Source: JANQHS01 sp965227315 (lineage in GTDB: Bacteria; Bacteroidota; Bacteroidia; Cytophagales; CCMP332). Taken from it: 64,000 nt of DNA. The position numbers were made by a program, and so were the translations under genes. The stretch lies in NCBI GenBank assembly GCA_965227315.1, contig OZ245737.1, forward strand, positions 2,666,001-2,730,000, given 5' to 3'. This document shows positions 35,501 through 44,082 of the stretch, piece by piece. Positions within the stretch are counted from its first letter, which is position 1; each line of letters starts with the position of its first letter. The notes below the pieces were generated by a model. The model was not told the DNA's origin and ran no database searches. It was given only the letters and a program-made list of their open reading frames with translations.

Positions 35501-36945
35501 CTCTTTCAAGGACCCAAAAGAGTGCATATAGATCCGGGAGTATCAAAAAATTGACCATCAGTGGCTTTGATGTCGATGAGTTTTACAGAACGGGGCTCGT
35601 GGAAATTGACAGGGTAACCCTCAATGATATGGGACTGATCGAATTTGTTTTTCCGCAGTTAAGGAAAAAATCGACCCTCAATCTCTCATCGATCAGGATC
35701 AGGCTACCGAAAGGAATAACCGGGGTTGACATTCGCACAGTGGCGATCAAGAATTTTCACTTTTTGAGATACAATGTTCAGGAGGATTCTTTGGACCTTG
35801 TTTTGGAACAGGGGAGGATCTACGGAAAAGCCTCGGGGATCAGGATACGCGATGGAGATAGATGGAATGATAATCGTATAGGTTTTGCCGATGACATTAC
35901 CCTGCTGGTTCGGAACTTTAACCGTAAGATCCCCGGGGCGTTGATGGATATCAATGCCAAGGAGGTTGGGATCTCCACCGGAAGAAAGGAAGCCTTTGTC
36001 TATGATTTTCATGTCAAGCCCTGGTATGGAAAATATCTTCACTCCAGAAAACTTGGCTACCAAGCTGACCGCACAGAGGTCAAGATCAAGAAAATATTTT
36101 TGAAGGATTTTGACCTCATCAAACTCTACCATGATCAATATCTGCAAAGCAGAAAGCTATTGGTTGACGGACTCTGGGTAAGCGATTACCGGGATAAAAG
36201 GGTTCCTGAGAGGAAAGACTTCTATCCTCCTATGCCTCAGGAAATTCTCAAGAAGATGGAATTCAGATTCAACCTTGATACCGTTGAGGTTCAGAATGGA
36301 GAGATCAATTATGAGGAGTTCGTTCCTGATGGGAAGGTGGCAGGGATGATCACCTTTTCAGATTTTAGTGCCATAGCCTCTAATGTCACCTCGGATCCGG
36401 ATATCTACAGGCAAGACCCCTACCTCAAAACATTTGGAAAGGCAGAATTGATGGGCGAGGGATTGATCAACTTCAACTGTAATCTGAATGTCCGTGATCC
36501 GGGGAATAAGTTTGAAATGTGGGGCAGCGTCGGTCAAATGGACATGAGAAAGATAAACCCCATGGTGGAGAATGTGGCGTTTACCACCATCAAGAGCGGT
36601 TATATAAAATCCATACTTTTTGAGGCCCAGGCGGATGATCATTTTTCTACCGGCACTATGAAGTTCCGTTATAACGATTTCAAAATCGCTCTGATCAACA
36701 AGAACACCGGGCAGGTCGAAGGGATCGATAAAGGTTTTGTTTCCTTTCTGGCCAATACATTCGTCGTGAATACCAAAAACCCTCACCTGGGATTTTTCCG
36801 CGAGGGGAGCATATTCTTCAAAAGACTGCCCAATAAGTCGATCATCAATTATTGGTGGAAATCCATATATACGGGGATCAAAACTAGCATTGGAGCTCAG
36901 AATGAAAGGAAACTCCACAAGATTGCCGAGAAATCCGATGATTAG
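32548..36945 (+). CDS. Large AsmA/DUF748-like envelope protein with six repeated modules
   Basis: A 1465-residue protein with an N-terminal basic stretch, one transmembrane helix (about 20-42) and a long periplasmic-type body rich in beta strands. Six similar modules of about 175-180 residues recur. Each holds a segment like LYSKDYYIHLQDYKLNLSDG near residues 219, 401, 576, 758, 928 and 1108, mostly followed by (V/I)H-x-(L/I)-x-A-x-x-(I/L)-x-x-S-S. The C-terminal part (MDMRKINPMVENVAFTTIKSG, then STGTMKFRYNDFKIALI) resembles the DUF748/AsmA end. AsmA-type proteins such as TamB and YhdP form grooves that carry phospholipids between membranes. A similar bridge-like role is inferred, not shown. 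It follows rarA by 42 bases. Confidence 0.72.
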   Translation: MEEQPKTEKAKKGRRSFLRWALALLFLVALLWGTYAFTGYYLRTNISKEVYERSQGIYTVEFSNFELLGLEMGFRLTGFKLIPDIDLYQEKLKSGEVKTSLYEITIPKCELRGLNFFEVFLSPGIELGELVISNPEVRILAHIDSSSNEGSREYDDIGPIVRNLMQYLLIDHVRIDEGIFDLFVDKEERIESFTASKISLDLRGFKVDNAEGFGSKSFLYSKDYYIHLQDYKLNLSDGVHTLEANEIEFSSQDSSIFARGFNLSPGQKHPDSLFELEKPYYHFFFPELRVKGADIQAAYLTDTVGIRLVHLQRPNFQIFNIRKEKDPATKKEFSGFAQNIYPLVQGYFKEVMIDSVLIGDGTFDFYEPFEAYPENIEIEGIHVALEQFKLDSTAYLEEDNLLYAKEFWLDFESFRMDLKDSIHEIKADSLFVSSKLEAIRAEGLTLSPRSEVNYSMNYVDLKIPAIVIEGIDLIKAYHKNILTASLFDLEDPVIKANIGRAKKRKIKRADEAKPDFVHLVSKYFDTVAVSRIQLDNGLVDFSFLQNGRRESVFGDQINIVLTGFEIDSMAAHRRNRIFFSKQLDLEIHDYDFLLDQLHEVKVKKMTVSTRKSLIDFQDIVFAPRDTTNVLDKLKELGQTTIFDLHIPRLRWEGVDLFKLIFQDALIARRIHMIDPVYNFSVYPQRQKQTEIRPILEKDLKDIITQFVNRVQVGELFAENAIVHVSIEPHRDDQFWTRAPLDFKLIDYRLDKFTPVDQSRFFFASDLQLTLTDYDMDFGTPGHTMFAKKVFLSSREKRLIGEGIKILPKKYRGGLFPFKMKFKADFPKIEATGLDLKVLIMDRKLVIKDLIADRPELEYHQTKGFFNQSPPQAGKGKKGLKGVSIERFLTRNGKISLYDENGRKFMGSDFEGPIKYFAADDYSTGPSPTRFLTRQIGLKFTNGFFLFPDGLHKAVWDKLSIDQSNAEINLYEGKLVALPGSNPYRTLSRTQKSAYRSGSIKKLTISGFDVDEFYRTGLVEIDRVTLNDMGLIEFVFPQLRKKSTLNLSSIRIRLPKGITGVDIRTVAIKNFHFLRYNVQEDSLDLVLEQGRIYGKASGIRIRDGDRWNDNRIGFADDITLLVRNFNRKIPGALMDINAKEVGISTGRKEAFVYDFHVKPWYGKYLHSRKLGYQADRTEVKIKKIFLKDFDLIKLYHDQYLQSRKLLVDGLWVSDYRDKRVPERKDFYPPMPQEILKKMEFRFNLDTVEVQNGEINYEEFVPDGKVAGMITFSDFSAIASNVTSDPDIYRQDPYLKTFGKAELMGEGLINFNCNLNVRDPGNKFEMWGSVGQMDMRKINPMVENVAFTTIKSGYIKSILFEAQADDHFSTGTMKFRYNDFKIALINKNTGQVEGIDKGFVSFLANTFVVNTKNPHLGFFREGSIFFKRLPNKSIINYWWKSIYTGIKTSIGAQNERKLHKIAEKSDD

Positions 36946-37001
36946 CAGATTGCCGGAATAATGACATTAACTTGTAAATTGTAGTCCCAATTTTGTCCAT
37001 T

Positions 37002-38216
37002 ATGAAAAGATTTGAATTGAGCTTAAGACCATTGGCCCTGGTCTTTTCCCTGGTCATCATACTTGCTTCCTGCGAAACACCCGAGGAAACCGTCATCACT
37101 ACCGATGGTAAACTCCTTTCTTCGGAGTCGATTGGGCTGAGGACGCCAATTGAGGCCAAGGCGTTTGCTCAGGCCGTTGGAATGGACTCTTTGATCGATT
37201 CTCTCAGGTTCAATTCTGATATCTATAAGATCACCTATAAAACCCTATACAAGGGAAATCAGATCACTGCATCAGGTGTGGTATGTATTCCGAGGAGAGA
37301 TGATGCCATGGATCTGCTTAGCTATCAGCATGGAACCATCGCTGCCCACTCCGAGGCACCTAGCGTCGATAATGGAGTGGGAGGTACATCATTCGGAAAT
37401 CTTCAATATGTGTCCTGTCTTGGAATGGTTCTGATCTTTCCCGATCAGGTGGGGTTTGGTAGCAGCACGCAATTTTTCCATCCCTACTATGTCGACGAAC
37501 CTTCGGCTTCGGCCATTATCGATATGATCGCCGCAGCGAGGGAGCTTGTACTAGAGAAAGAAAGACTGCTTTCAGGTAAGCTTTACCTGGCAGGGTATTC
37601 ACAGGGTGGATACCTGACCCTATCGGCGCATCGGGAGATGCAATTCCAGGGAGTTCCTTTCGGATTCAATCATACCGCTTCTTATGCCGCATCCGGGGGC
37701 TATCTGATCAAGAATGTGCAAGAATATTTCTTTAGCAAAACGAACTATCATCAGCCTTTCTATCTGCCTTATGTCACCATGGCATACAGGGATTTTTATG
37801 ATTGGGATCAGCCTTTAACGCTTTATTTTCAGGAGCCCTATGCGAGTATGCTCCCCGACCTGTTTGATGGTACCAATTCGGGAGGCGATATCAACAGTTC
37901 TTTGACAACGGTGATGGCGGACCTGCTAAATCCGAATTTCTTAAACGGCATAGATGATATGCCCGAGTATCAGCATGTGGTCGATGCAATGGAAGAGAAT
38001 AGCATTGTGGATTTTAATCCCAGTACTTTTCTGGTATTATATCATGGGGATCAAGACTCTACGGTACCCTACCAAAGCTCGGTTGATGCCATGGCGAAAT
38101 TCAATTCACTTGGGGCCGGAAACTCCGTTTCCTTCGTGACATTGTCGGGAAAAAGCCATGCGACCGGAGTGATCCCATTTCTGGAAGACTTTCTTCGTAG
38201 AATGGGATATTTCTAG
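37002..38216 (+). CDS. Alpha/beta-hydrolase lipoprotein, secretory lipase-like
   Basis: A 404-residue predicted lipoprotein: signal sequence with lipobox LASC (about Cys23-24). Alpha/beta-hydrolase fold with the nucleophile elbow LAGYSQGGYL, the acid in YHGDQDSTVP and the histidine in SGKSHATG near the end, so the triad Ser-Asp-His is complete. It resembles secretory lipase and esterase-type hydrolases with an N-terminal cap. It should act at the cell surface or periplasm on an ester; substrate unknown. The ATG at 37002 is preferred to a TTG three codons upstream. Stop codon shared with asnS in CTAG (38213-38216). Confidence 0.85.
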   Translation: MKRFELSLRPLALVFSLVIILASCETPEETVITTDGKLLSSESIGLRTPIEAKAFAQAVGMDSLIDSLRFNSDIYKITYKTLYKGNQITASGVVCIPRRDDAMDLLSYQHGTIAAHSEAPSVDNGVGGTSFGNLQYVSCLGMVLIFPDQVGFGSSTQFFHPYYVDEPSASAIIDMIAAARELVLEKERLLSGKLYLAGYSQGGYLTLSAHREMQFQGVPFGFNHTASYAASGGYLIKNVQEYFFSKTNYHQPFYLPYVTMAYRDFYDWDQPLTLYFQEPYASMLPDLFDGTNSGGDINSSLTTVMADLLNPNFLNGIDDMPEYQHVVDAMEENSIVDFNPSTFLVLYHGDQDSTVPYQSSVDAMAKFNSLGAGNSVSFVTLSGKSHATGVIPFLEDFLRRMGYF

Positions 38217-39664
38217 TATTCGGCCAGTTTTGGTGCTCTCGGAAAAGGAATGACATCCCTGATGTTTCCCATGCCTGTCAGGAATACCATTAATCTTTCA
38301 AATCCCAAACCAAATCCCGAATGAGGGACGGTTCCGAATTTCCTTGTCTCAAGGTACCACCATACATCTTTCTCGGGGATATTGTTCTTCCTGATTTTCT
38401 CCAAAAGGACATCATGTCTTTCCTCCCTTTGTGAACCGCCAACGATCTCACCAATGGAAGGAAAAAGAATATCCATGGCCGCTACGGTCTTTCCATCCTC
38501 ATTTTCCCTCATGTAGAAAGCCTTGATGTCTTTTGGGTAGTTATAGATGATCACCGGGGATTTGAAATGCTTTTCAACGAGGTACTTTTCGTGCTCTGAC
38601 TGAAAGTCCATTCCCCAATTCTCTATTGGGAATTCAAATCTTTTTTTCTTGTTCGGTTTAGAGTTCCGCAGGATCTGGAAAGCTTCATCATAAGGAACAC
38701 GGATGAATTTGTTTTCAATGACAAATTTGATCCTCTCGATCAGGGTCCATGGACTTCTTTCGTTTTGAGGCTTTTGCTTCTGTTCGTCATCAAATCTTTT
38801 GGCAAGGAATGCCAGGTCGTCGGATGAATGCTGAAGAACCTCTTTAAGTACAAATTGGAGCATTTCCTCTGCGAGATCCATGTCATCCTCCAGATCAAAG
38901 AAGGCCATCTCAGGTTCTATCATCCAGAATTCCGCCAAGTGTCTGGTCGTATTCGAGTTCTCGGCTCGAAAGGTCGGTCCGAAGGTGTAGACCTTGGAAA
39001 GGGCGAGGGCGGCAATTTCTGCTTCCAATTGACCTGAGACAGTGAGGTTTGTCTCTTTTCCAAAGAAATCCTCCTTGAAATCCACATCTCCGTCCTCATT
39101 TTTTGGTGGGTTTATCGGGTCAAGTGTGGTAACCCTGAACATTTCCCCGGCTCCTTCAGCATCAGATCCAGTAATGACCGGGCTGTGCAAATAATAGAAT
39201 CCCTTTTGATCGAAATACCGGTGGATGGCCATTGCCAGCTGGTGTCTCAGACGGAAAATCGCAGAGAAAGTATTTGTTCTTGGGCGAAGGTGACCAAGCT
39301 CCCGAAGGAATTCCATGGAATGTCTTTTAGGCTGGATCGGGTATTCTTCCGGGTCGGCTTCGCCTAAAAGCTTGATTTTATTGGCTTTAAGGTCCATTTG
39401 CTGGCCCTGCCCCTGAGATTCCTCAATGGTTCCTTCAACCTCGATCGCCGCGCCTGTATTGATTTTTTTCAATAATTCCGCTTCGAAACCGGCCGGATCA
39501 AGCACCACCTGCAAATTGCTGAGTGTAGATCCATCGTTTAAAGCAATGAACTGAACGTTCTTAATTTCCCTCTTGGTCCTGACCCATCCGAGGGCTCTTA
39601 CCGTTTGTCCGGGTTTTGAATTTTTGAGGATTGAAAAAATGTTATTTTTTGGTGCGAAAGACAT
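38213..39664 (-). CDS. asnS: Asparaginyl-tRNA synthetase
   Basis: A 483-residue class IIb aminoacyl-tRNA synthetase that charges tRNA-Asn. Seen: N-terminal OB-fold anticodon domain (VRALGWVRTKREIKNVQFIALNDG), motif 2 region TFRAENSNTTRHLAEFWMIEPE, and motif 3 SGFGLGFERLMVFLTGMGNIRDVIPFPR. The exact length and the KKKRFEFPIENWGMDFQSEHEK segment are typical of Bacteroidota AsnRS. The divergent rpoN gene is 102 bases away. Convergent overlap with the hydrolase gene at the 3' end. Confidence 0.97.
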   Translation of the reverse strand: MSFAPKNNIFSILKNSKPGQTVRALGWVRTKREIKNVQFIALNDGSTLSNLQVVLDPAGFEAELLKKINTGAAIEVEGTIEESQGQGQQMDLKANKIKLLGEADPEEYPIQPKRHSMEFLRELGHLRPRTNTFSAIFRLRHQLAMAIHRYFDQKGFYYLHSPVITGSDAEGAGEMFRVTTLDPINPPKNEDGDVDFKEDFFGKETNLTVSGQLEAEIAALALSKVYTFGPTFRAENSNTTRHLAEFWMIEPEMAFFDLEDDMDLAEEMLQFVLKEVLQHSSDDLAFLAKRFDDEQKQKPQNERSPWTLIERIKFVIENKFIRVPYDEAFQILRNSKPNKKKRFEFPIENWGMDFQSEHEKYLVEKHFKSPVIIYNYPKDIKAFYMRENEDGKTVAAMDILFPSIGEIVGGSQREERHDVLLEKIRKNNIPEKDVWWYLETRKFGTVPHSGFGLGFERLMVFLTGMGNIRDVIPFPRAPKLAEY

Positions 39665-39713
39665 TGAGACCCCTTATTTAAGTGGCAAAAGAACTTATTT
39701 TGTGAGCGTTTTC

Positions 39714-39766
39714 AAACCCGGAAAAAAATCGGGTTTTAAACCAAAAGATTGAATTAAGAAACCCGG
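39714..39766. repeat. Repeated AAACCCG elements before rpoN
   Basis: AAACCCG (39714-39720) and CGGGTTTT (39730-39737) form an inverted repeat around a run of A. A third copy, AAACCCGG (39759-39766), abuts the rpoN ATG. They could be operator half-sites for the divergent asnS/rpoN pair or a hairpin in the rpoN leader. Confidence 0.4.
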
Positions 39767-41245
39767 ATGCAAAAGCTTTCATTAAAGCAGGCCCTGACAC
39801 AAAAGCTGTCTCCTCAACAGATTCAGTTTATCAAGCTATTGCAGGTGCCTACAGCGGAACTGGAATCCCGGATCGAAAAGGAATTGGAAGAAAACCCCGC
39901 CCTTGAGGAAGGTGCGGAAACCGATGAGTTTGCCAGTAATGAAAATAGTGAGGAGGATGCATCACAGGATTTTGACGATGATGGAGAGTTCCAGGAGAAT
40001 ACAAAGGATTCTCAGGATGAGATCGACATAGGCGATTATTTTCAGGATGATTATTCCGGATACAAAATGCGTGGAGACGGCCCTAACCCTGACGAGGATG
40101 ATAAGGTCATCCCGATCGAGGCGGCATCGACCCTCCTGGAGCGAATGGAAAACCAGATCGGTTTTCAGGAGCTAACCGAGAGAGAACAGGTCATTGCAAA
40201 ACAGATCATCGGAAGTCTTGATTCTGATGGCTATCTGAGAAGGGAACTGGAAGCCATTTCAAACGATCTGGCCTTTGCACAGGGAGTCGAAGCAGGAGTC
40301 GAAGATATTGAAGAGGTTCTCTTAAAAATTCAGGAGCTGGATCCGCCGGGTGTAGGAGCCAGGACATTAAAGGAATGCCTGTTGATCCAGCTGTATCGTT
40401 TGGAGCAAAATCCCGTGGTCAGGAAAGCCATTGATCTACTGGAGTACTGCTTCAACGAATTCACCAAGAAGCATTACGAAAAGATCGAGAAGAAACTCAA
40501 TATCGATGCCGAAGAATTGAAGGAGGTGATGTCCCTGATCACCAAACTGAACCCAAAGCCCGGTGGCAGCACCTCGGCCAACAAGGAAGTAACACCATAC
40601 CTGCTTCCCGATTTTCTTGTGAATAGCGACAACGGGCAATTGGAGATACAGTTGAATGCCAAAAATGCACCCGAGCTTAAGGTAAGCCGTTCTTATGCGG
40701 ATATGCTGGAAGCCTACGATAAGGACAAGGGAAAAAACAAGGATCTGAAAAAGACGGTCTCCTTCGTCAAGCAGAAGTTGGATTCAGCCAAATGGTTCAT
40801 TGATGCTATAAAGCAAAGGCAGGATACCCTGTTGAAGACCATGAAGGCCATTGTGGAACTGCAATATGATTTTTTCCTTGAGGGAGATGAGGCTGACCTT
40901 CGACCGATGATCCTGAAAGACGTAGCGGAAAAGATCGGCATGGATATTTCCACGGTCTCAAGGGTTGCGAACAGCAAATCGGTTCAAACCGAATTTGGAA
41001 TTTTCCCCTTGAAGTTCTTTTTCTCTGAGGGAATCGCAACAGAATCCGGGGAAGATGTGAGTAACAAGGAAGTCAAGCAGGCATTGAAAAAGCTGATCGA
41101 TGAAGAGGATAAACATAAACCCTTGTCGGATGATAAGCTTGAGAAGCTGCTGAAAGAAGAGGGATACCTGATCGCGAGGAGAACCGTTGCAAAATACAGG
41201 GAACAAATGGGGCTTCCGGTAGCCCGATTGAGAAAAGAGATCTGA
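39767..41245 (+). CDS. rpoN: RNA polymerase sigma-54 factor RpoN
   Basis: A 492-residue sigma-54. Region I is visible at the start (LTQKLSPQQIQFIKLLQVPTAELESRIEKELEENPALEE), followed by an acidic region II (about 45-115). The core-binding region and HTH DISTVSRVANSKSVQT lie near 400, and the RpoN box IARRTVAKYRE is at 470-480. It directs polymerase to -24/-12 promoters and needs ATPase activators, none of which is in this window. Its stop overlaps the next ATG by one base (TGATG). Confidence 0.97.
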   Translation: MQKLSLKQALTQKLSPQQIQFIKLLQVPTAELESRIEKELEENPALEEGAETDEFASNENSEEDASQDFDDDGEFQENTKDSQDEIDIGDYFQDDYSGYKMRGDGPNPDEDDKVIPIEAASTLLERMENQIGFQELTEREQVIAKQIIGSLDSDGYLRRELEAISNDLAFAQGVEAGVEDIEEVLLKIQELDPPGVGARTLKECLLIQLYRLEQNPVVRKAIDLLEYCFNEFTKKHYEKIEKKLNIDAEELKEVMSLITKLNPKPGGSTSANKEVTPYLLPDFLVNSDNGQLEIQLNAKNAPELKVSRSYADMLEAYDKDKGKNKDLKKTVSFVKQKLDSAKWFIDAIKQRQDTLLKTMKAIVELQYDFFLEGDEADLRPMILKDVAEKIGMDISTVSRVANSKSVQTEFGIFPLKFFFSEGIATESGEDVSNKEVKQALKKLIDEEDKHKPLSDDKLEKLLKEEGYLIARRTVAKYREQMGLPVARLRKEI

Positions 41246-41844
41246 TGTTCCTGGCGAAATTCATTTCATATCTCTTCAATCCGTTCATTTGGCCGACCAT
41301 CATATTTGCCCTCCTTTTTTGGGTTGCTCCCGGGGTGATTCCCGGTATGGCAAATCAGAATATCCTGCTGTTGCTGATCTTTTCGGGAAGCTTCCTTGTG
41401 CCCTTGTTCATGATCCTTACACTGCGGAATTCCGGTGTCATTTCTTCAGTTGAAATGGGAGATCGGAAAGAACGCTATTTACCCATGCTCCTCACCTCCA
41501 TCCTCTATTTTGGATTTACCTGGATGCTTTTTCAAAAGACCCCTCAGCTGGTTCATTGGACGATTTTGGGTATTTCCCTGGTGCTCGCGGGTATATTTTT
41601 ACTCAATTTTATTCTGAAACTCAGTGCTCATGTGGTTGCGGCGACTGGAAGCGGATTTTTCATTGCCTTGCTAGGCATTAAGCATGATGCTGAGATGTTG
41701 GTCATCGCTGGGGTTTTGCTGATCGTCTTGGCCGGATTGGTGGCCTGGGCAAGGCTTTACCTGAAGGCTCATACCCATAGGGAAGTTTGGGTGGCTATGG
41801 TTTTTGGATTAATCAGTTCATTTGGAATTCTTCTTATCCCATAA
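41245..41844 (+). CDS. PAP2-like membrane protein (degenerate phosphatase motifs)
   Basis: A 199-residue protein with five or six transmembrane helices. Two segments resemble the PAP2 phosphatase signatures: KLSAHVVAATG for the P-S-G-H motif and ARLYLKAHTHREVWVAMVFG for the S-R-x5-H-x3-D/E-V motif. The residues differ from the canonical PSGH (here L-S-A-H). Proteins of this type follow rpoN in several Bacteroidota. Lipid-phosphate phosphatase activity is possible but not certain. Overlaps rpoN by one base. Confidence 0.65.
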   Translation: MFLAKFISYLFNPFIWPTIIFALLFWVAPGVIPGMANQNILLLLIFSGSFLVPLFMILTLRNSGVISSVEMGDRKERYLPMLLTSILYFGFTWMLFQKTPQLVHWTILGISLVLAGIFLLNFILKLSAHVVAATGSGFFIALLGIKHDAEMLVIAGVLLIVLAGLVAWARLYLKAHTHREVWVAMVFGLISSFGILLIP

Positions 41845-41846
41845 TT

Positions 41847-42626
41847 ATGTTCGAAAAGATATCATACGAAGTAAAAAACAATGTAGCATGGTTGGTCTTG
41901 AATCGACCTGAGGTGTATAACGCCCTTGATGATCAGATCACCTATGAAATTCAGGATGCATTGAAGCAGGCCTCGAAAGATGGCGAGGTAAGAGCCGTTG
42001 TATTTACGGGTGAAGGAAAGGCTTTTTGTTCCGGACAGGATTTAAAGGCTGTTTCCGGTGAGGAGAAAAGGTCATTTCGTGAGTCCCTGGTCAAAAGATA
42101 TAACCCGATTATCCGGGCGATGCGGAATATGCCCAAGCCGATAATTTGTGGGTTGAATGGGGTGGCGGCAGGAGCCGGCTGCTCAATTGCGCTTGCCTGC
42201 GATTATATTCTGGCCTCAAAGAATGGAAGCCTCATTGAGGTTTTTATCAATATCGGATTGGTTCTGGATTCAGGATCTTCTTTTTTTCTGCCAAGACTGG
42301 TTGGTTACTCCAAGGCATTTGAGCTGAGCACGCTCGGCTCAAAGGTTAGTGCCGAGGAGGGCGAAAAACTCGGACTGATAAACAAGGTGGTTGAGCCGGA
42401 TGATTTTGCCAAAGAACTTCAGGCCATTGCACTGAGATATTCTGCTGCTCCCACCAAGGCCATTGGCCTGATGAAGAAAATGCTGAATAAATCCTACGGT
42501 TTTGATCTTGACCAGGCGCTGGAATACGAGATGTATTGCCAGGAAACCGCTGGTTCATCAAACGATTACAAGGAAGGGGTTCAGGCCTTTTTGGAGAAAA
42601 GAAAGCCTGAATTCAAGGGCAATTAA
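41847..42626 (+). CDS. Enoyl-CoA hydratase/isomerase family protein, PaaG-like
   Basis: A 259-residue crotonase-fold protein. Seen: NRPEVYNALDDQI start, FTGEGKAFCSGQDL oxyanion hole, MPKPIICGLNGVAAGAGCSIALACDYILAS with the second oxyanion Gly, and a later GLVLDSGSSFFLPRLVGYSKAFEL segment. The last is close to PaaG, the 1,2-epoxyphenylacetyl-CoA isomerase of phenylacetate breakdown, but no other paa gene is here. General fatty-acid beta-oxidation is also possible. The ATG at 41847 follows the PAP2-like stop by two bases; the longer frame starting at 41787 overlaps that gene and is not used. Confidence 0.88.
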   Translation: MFEKISYEVKNNVAWLVLNRPEVYNALDDQITYEIQDALKQASKDGEVRAVVFTGEGKAFCSGQDLKAVSGEEKRSFRESLVKRYNPIIRAMRNMPKPIICGLNGVAAGAGCSIALACDYILASKNGSLIEVFINIGLVLDSGSSFFLPRLVGYSKAFELSTLGSKVSAEEGEKLGLINKVVEPDDFAKELQAIALRYSAAPTKAIGLMKKMLNKSYGFDLDQALEYEMYCQETAGSSNDYKEGVQAFLEKRKPEFKGN

Positions 42627-42629
42627 GAT

Positions 42630-43373
42630 CTAGAAAGTCACCAGGCTGATCCCATAAACCCAGGCGGAATAGTTTCCACGAATAACCTGGGTGGACGCAG
42701 GGACCCATAGGTTGGAAAGGGATTTATAAACCCAAAAGTTAAAGGAACCAAATCCGACTCTGGCGTATACCCCGTATCGGAACTGCTCCATATGCAGGTC
42801 ATTTTTGATTTTCACCTTATTGGTGATGCCGTTCTGCCTGTACTTGATCTTTGTTTTGGAGTCAACCCTGATCCCGATCTTTCCACCTAGGGCAAAGCGA
42901 AAGGATTTTTTCGTAGAGTTGGATCTGAAGCGCAATTCCAGGGGAATATCCAGATAGATGGGGTTCACTTTGGAATTCCGCACCTCCGGTTGGTTTCCGT
43001 TTTCATCGGCAAAGACCTGATTGGCATCAAGGGCTACGACCTGACCAAGAACCGAGTCCTGACCCTTGGTCACAAAAACGTCGCCCCTGAAAGCATAGTT
43101 TTCCGTTCCTACTCCAAAGCCCGGGTTGATCGAGACTTTCCCCGAAGAGCCCAGCCGGAAGTCATACATGTAGTAAAGGTTAAAAACACGGCTTCTGAAC
43201 CAGTCCAATTCCATGCCGGGAGGATATTCGGAATCATACATGAATCCGAATTCGACCATCAGTGTTCCGGGGACCTTGTCCTCGTATTCCGTAAACGTAG
43301 GATCGGTTTCTTCCTGTGCGAATGAGAAAAGACTTGCAAATAGCAGAAGTAGGATGAGATGAAAACGCTTCAT
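42630..43373 (-). CDS. Outer-membrane beta-barrel protein, uncharacterised
   Basis: A 247-residue exported protein with a signal peptide (1-20, cleavage after FAQ). The body alternates amphipathic strands with aromatic girdle residues, and ends in a strand terminating with Phe (AWVYGISLVTF), as in small outer-membrane barrels. No family is recognised with confidence; the DUF/OMP_b-brl type is likely. The start at 43373 (MKRFHLILLL) is preferred over 43418 because it gives a clean signal peptide. Stop is 3 bases from the convergent crotonase gene. Confidence 0.68.
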   Translation of the reverse strand: MKRFHLILLLLFASLFSFAQEETDPTFTEYEDKVPGTLMVEFGFMYDSEYPPGMELDWFRSRVFNLYYMYDFRLGSSGKVSINPGFGVGTENYAFRGDVFVTKGQDSVLGQVVALDANQVFADENGNQPEVRNSKVNPIYLDIPLELRFRSNSTKKSFRFALGGKIGIRVDSKTKIKYRQNGITNKVKIKNDLHMEQFRYGVYARVGFGSFNFWVYKSLSNLWVPASTQVIRGNYSAWVYGISLVTF

Positions 43374-43463
43374 GAGGGCAGTTCGGGTCGCAAATATGAA
43401 AAATGATGAAGTAATCAAAAAGGTCTGAAAAGACTAGATAGAATTTTTTCCAAATTTAGTCCT

Positions 43464-44012
43464 ATGGAAACAAACTCAATCCTGGAGTATTTATTGGATA
43501 ATATCATAGCAATTATTGCTCTGTTGATTTCATTATTGGCGTTTTGGATCAAGTTTAAGACCTATCGTTTAGCAAGTACGGTGTTTTTGAAATTGACCGC
43601 GGAGATCAAACCCCCATTCAAAACTTTGGATATTGACCTGGAAAATATTGGAACCTTCAATTTTACCCTGAGGAGTATAAAGGTGGTTTATGGATATAAC
43701 CCTAAGCGGGCTCAGATGCTCTACGAGGAAGATTTGAACAAAGGCGAGTTTCTGTCGCAAGGAAAAAAGTTCGAAAGAAAGGTCCCAGTTGAGGAATTGA
43801 AGGAGACGGCCAAAAAACCGGATTTCAAAAGTGCCAAGAGGTCGTTCATTTGGGTGATGGTGGAGCATCGAAAGAATAAATATCTGAGCAGGGTCGTATC
43901 GATCGATCCTGAGCTTGAGCCCGAAGATATTCCTGTTGCCATCAGAGAATACTATCTGTCAAACAAAATACTTGGCTTCAATTACCCTTTGACAATTGCC
44001 CTACGAAGATGA
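43464..44012 (+). CDS. Membrane-anchored hypothetical protein
   Basis: A 182-residue protein with one transmembrane helix near the N-terminus (about 12-30), then a basic, beta-rich domain (TAEIKPPFKTLDIDLENIGTFNFTL) of a type often seen in membrane-attached small proteins. I do not recognise a family. It stands alone, upstream of a bidirectional terminator shared with tRNA-Arg, and is divergent from the outer-membrane protein. Confidence 0.6.
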   Translation: METNSILEYLLDNIIAIIALLISLLAFWIKFKTYRLASTVFLKLTAEIKPPFKTLDIDLENIGTFNFTLRSIKVVYGYNPKRAQMLYEEDLNKGEFLSQGKKFERKVPVEELKETAKKPDFKSAKRSFIWVMVEHRKNKYLSRVVSIDPELEPEDIPVAIREYYLSNKILGFNYPLTIALRR

Positions 44013-44055
44013 ACATGCCTTCTATGGAAGACTGAAAAAGCTGGTCATTGAACAA

Positions 44056-44080
44056 GAAAAGCGGCAAAAGCCGCTTTTTC
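44056..44080. terminator. Bidirectional terminator between the membrane protein and tRNA-Arg
   Basis: AAAAGCGGC, loop AAAA, then GCCGCTTTTT. It works on the plus strand for the gene ending at 44012 and on the minus strand after tRNA-Arg (its 3' end is at 44083). Confidence 0.85.
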
Positions 44081-44082
44081 TG

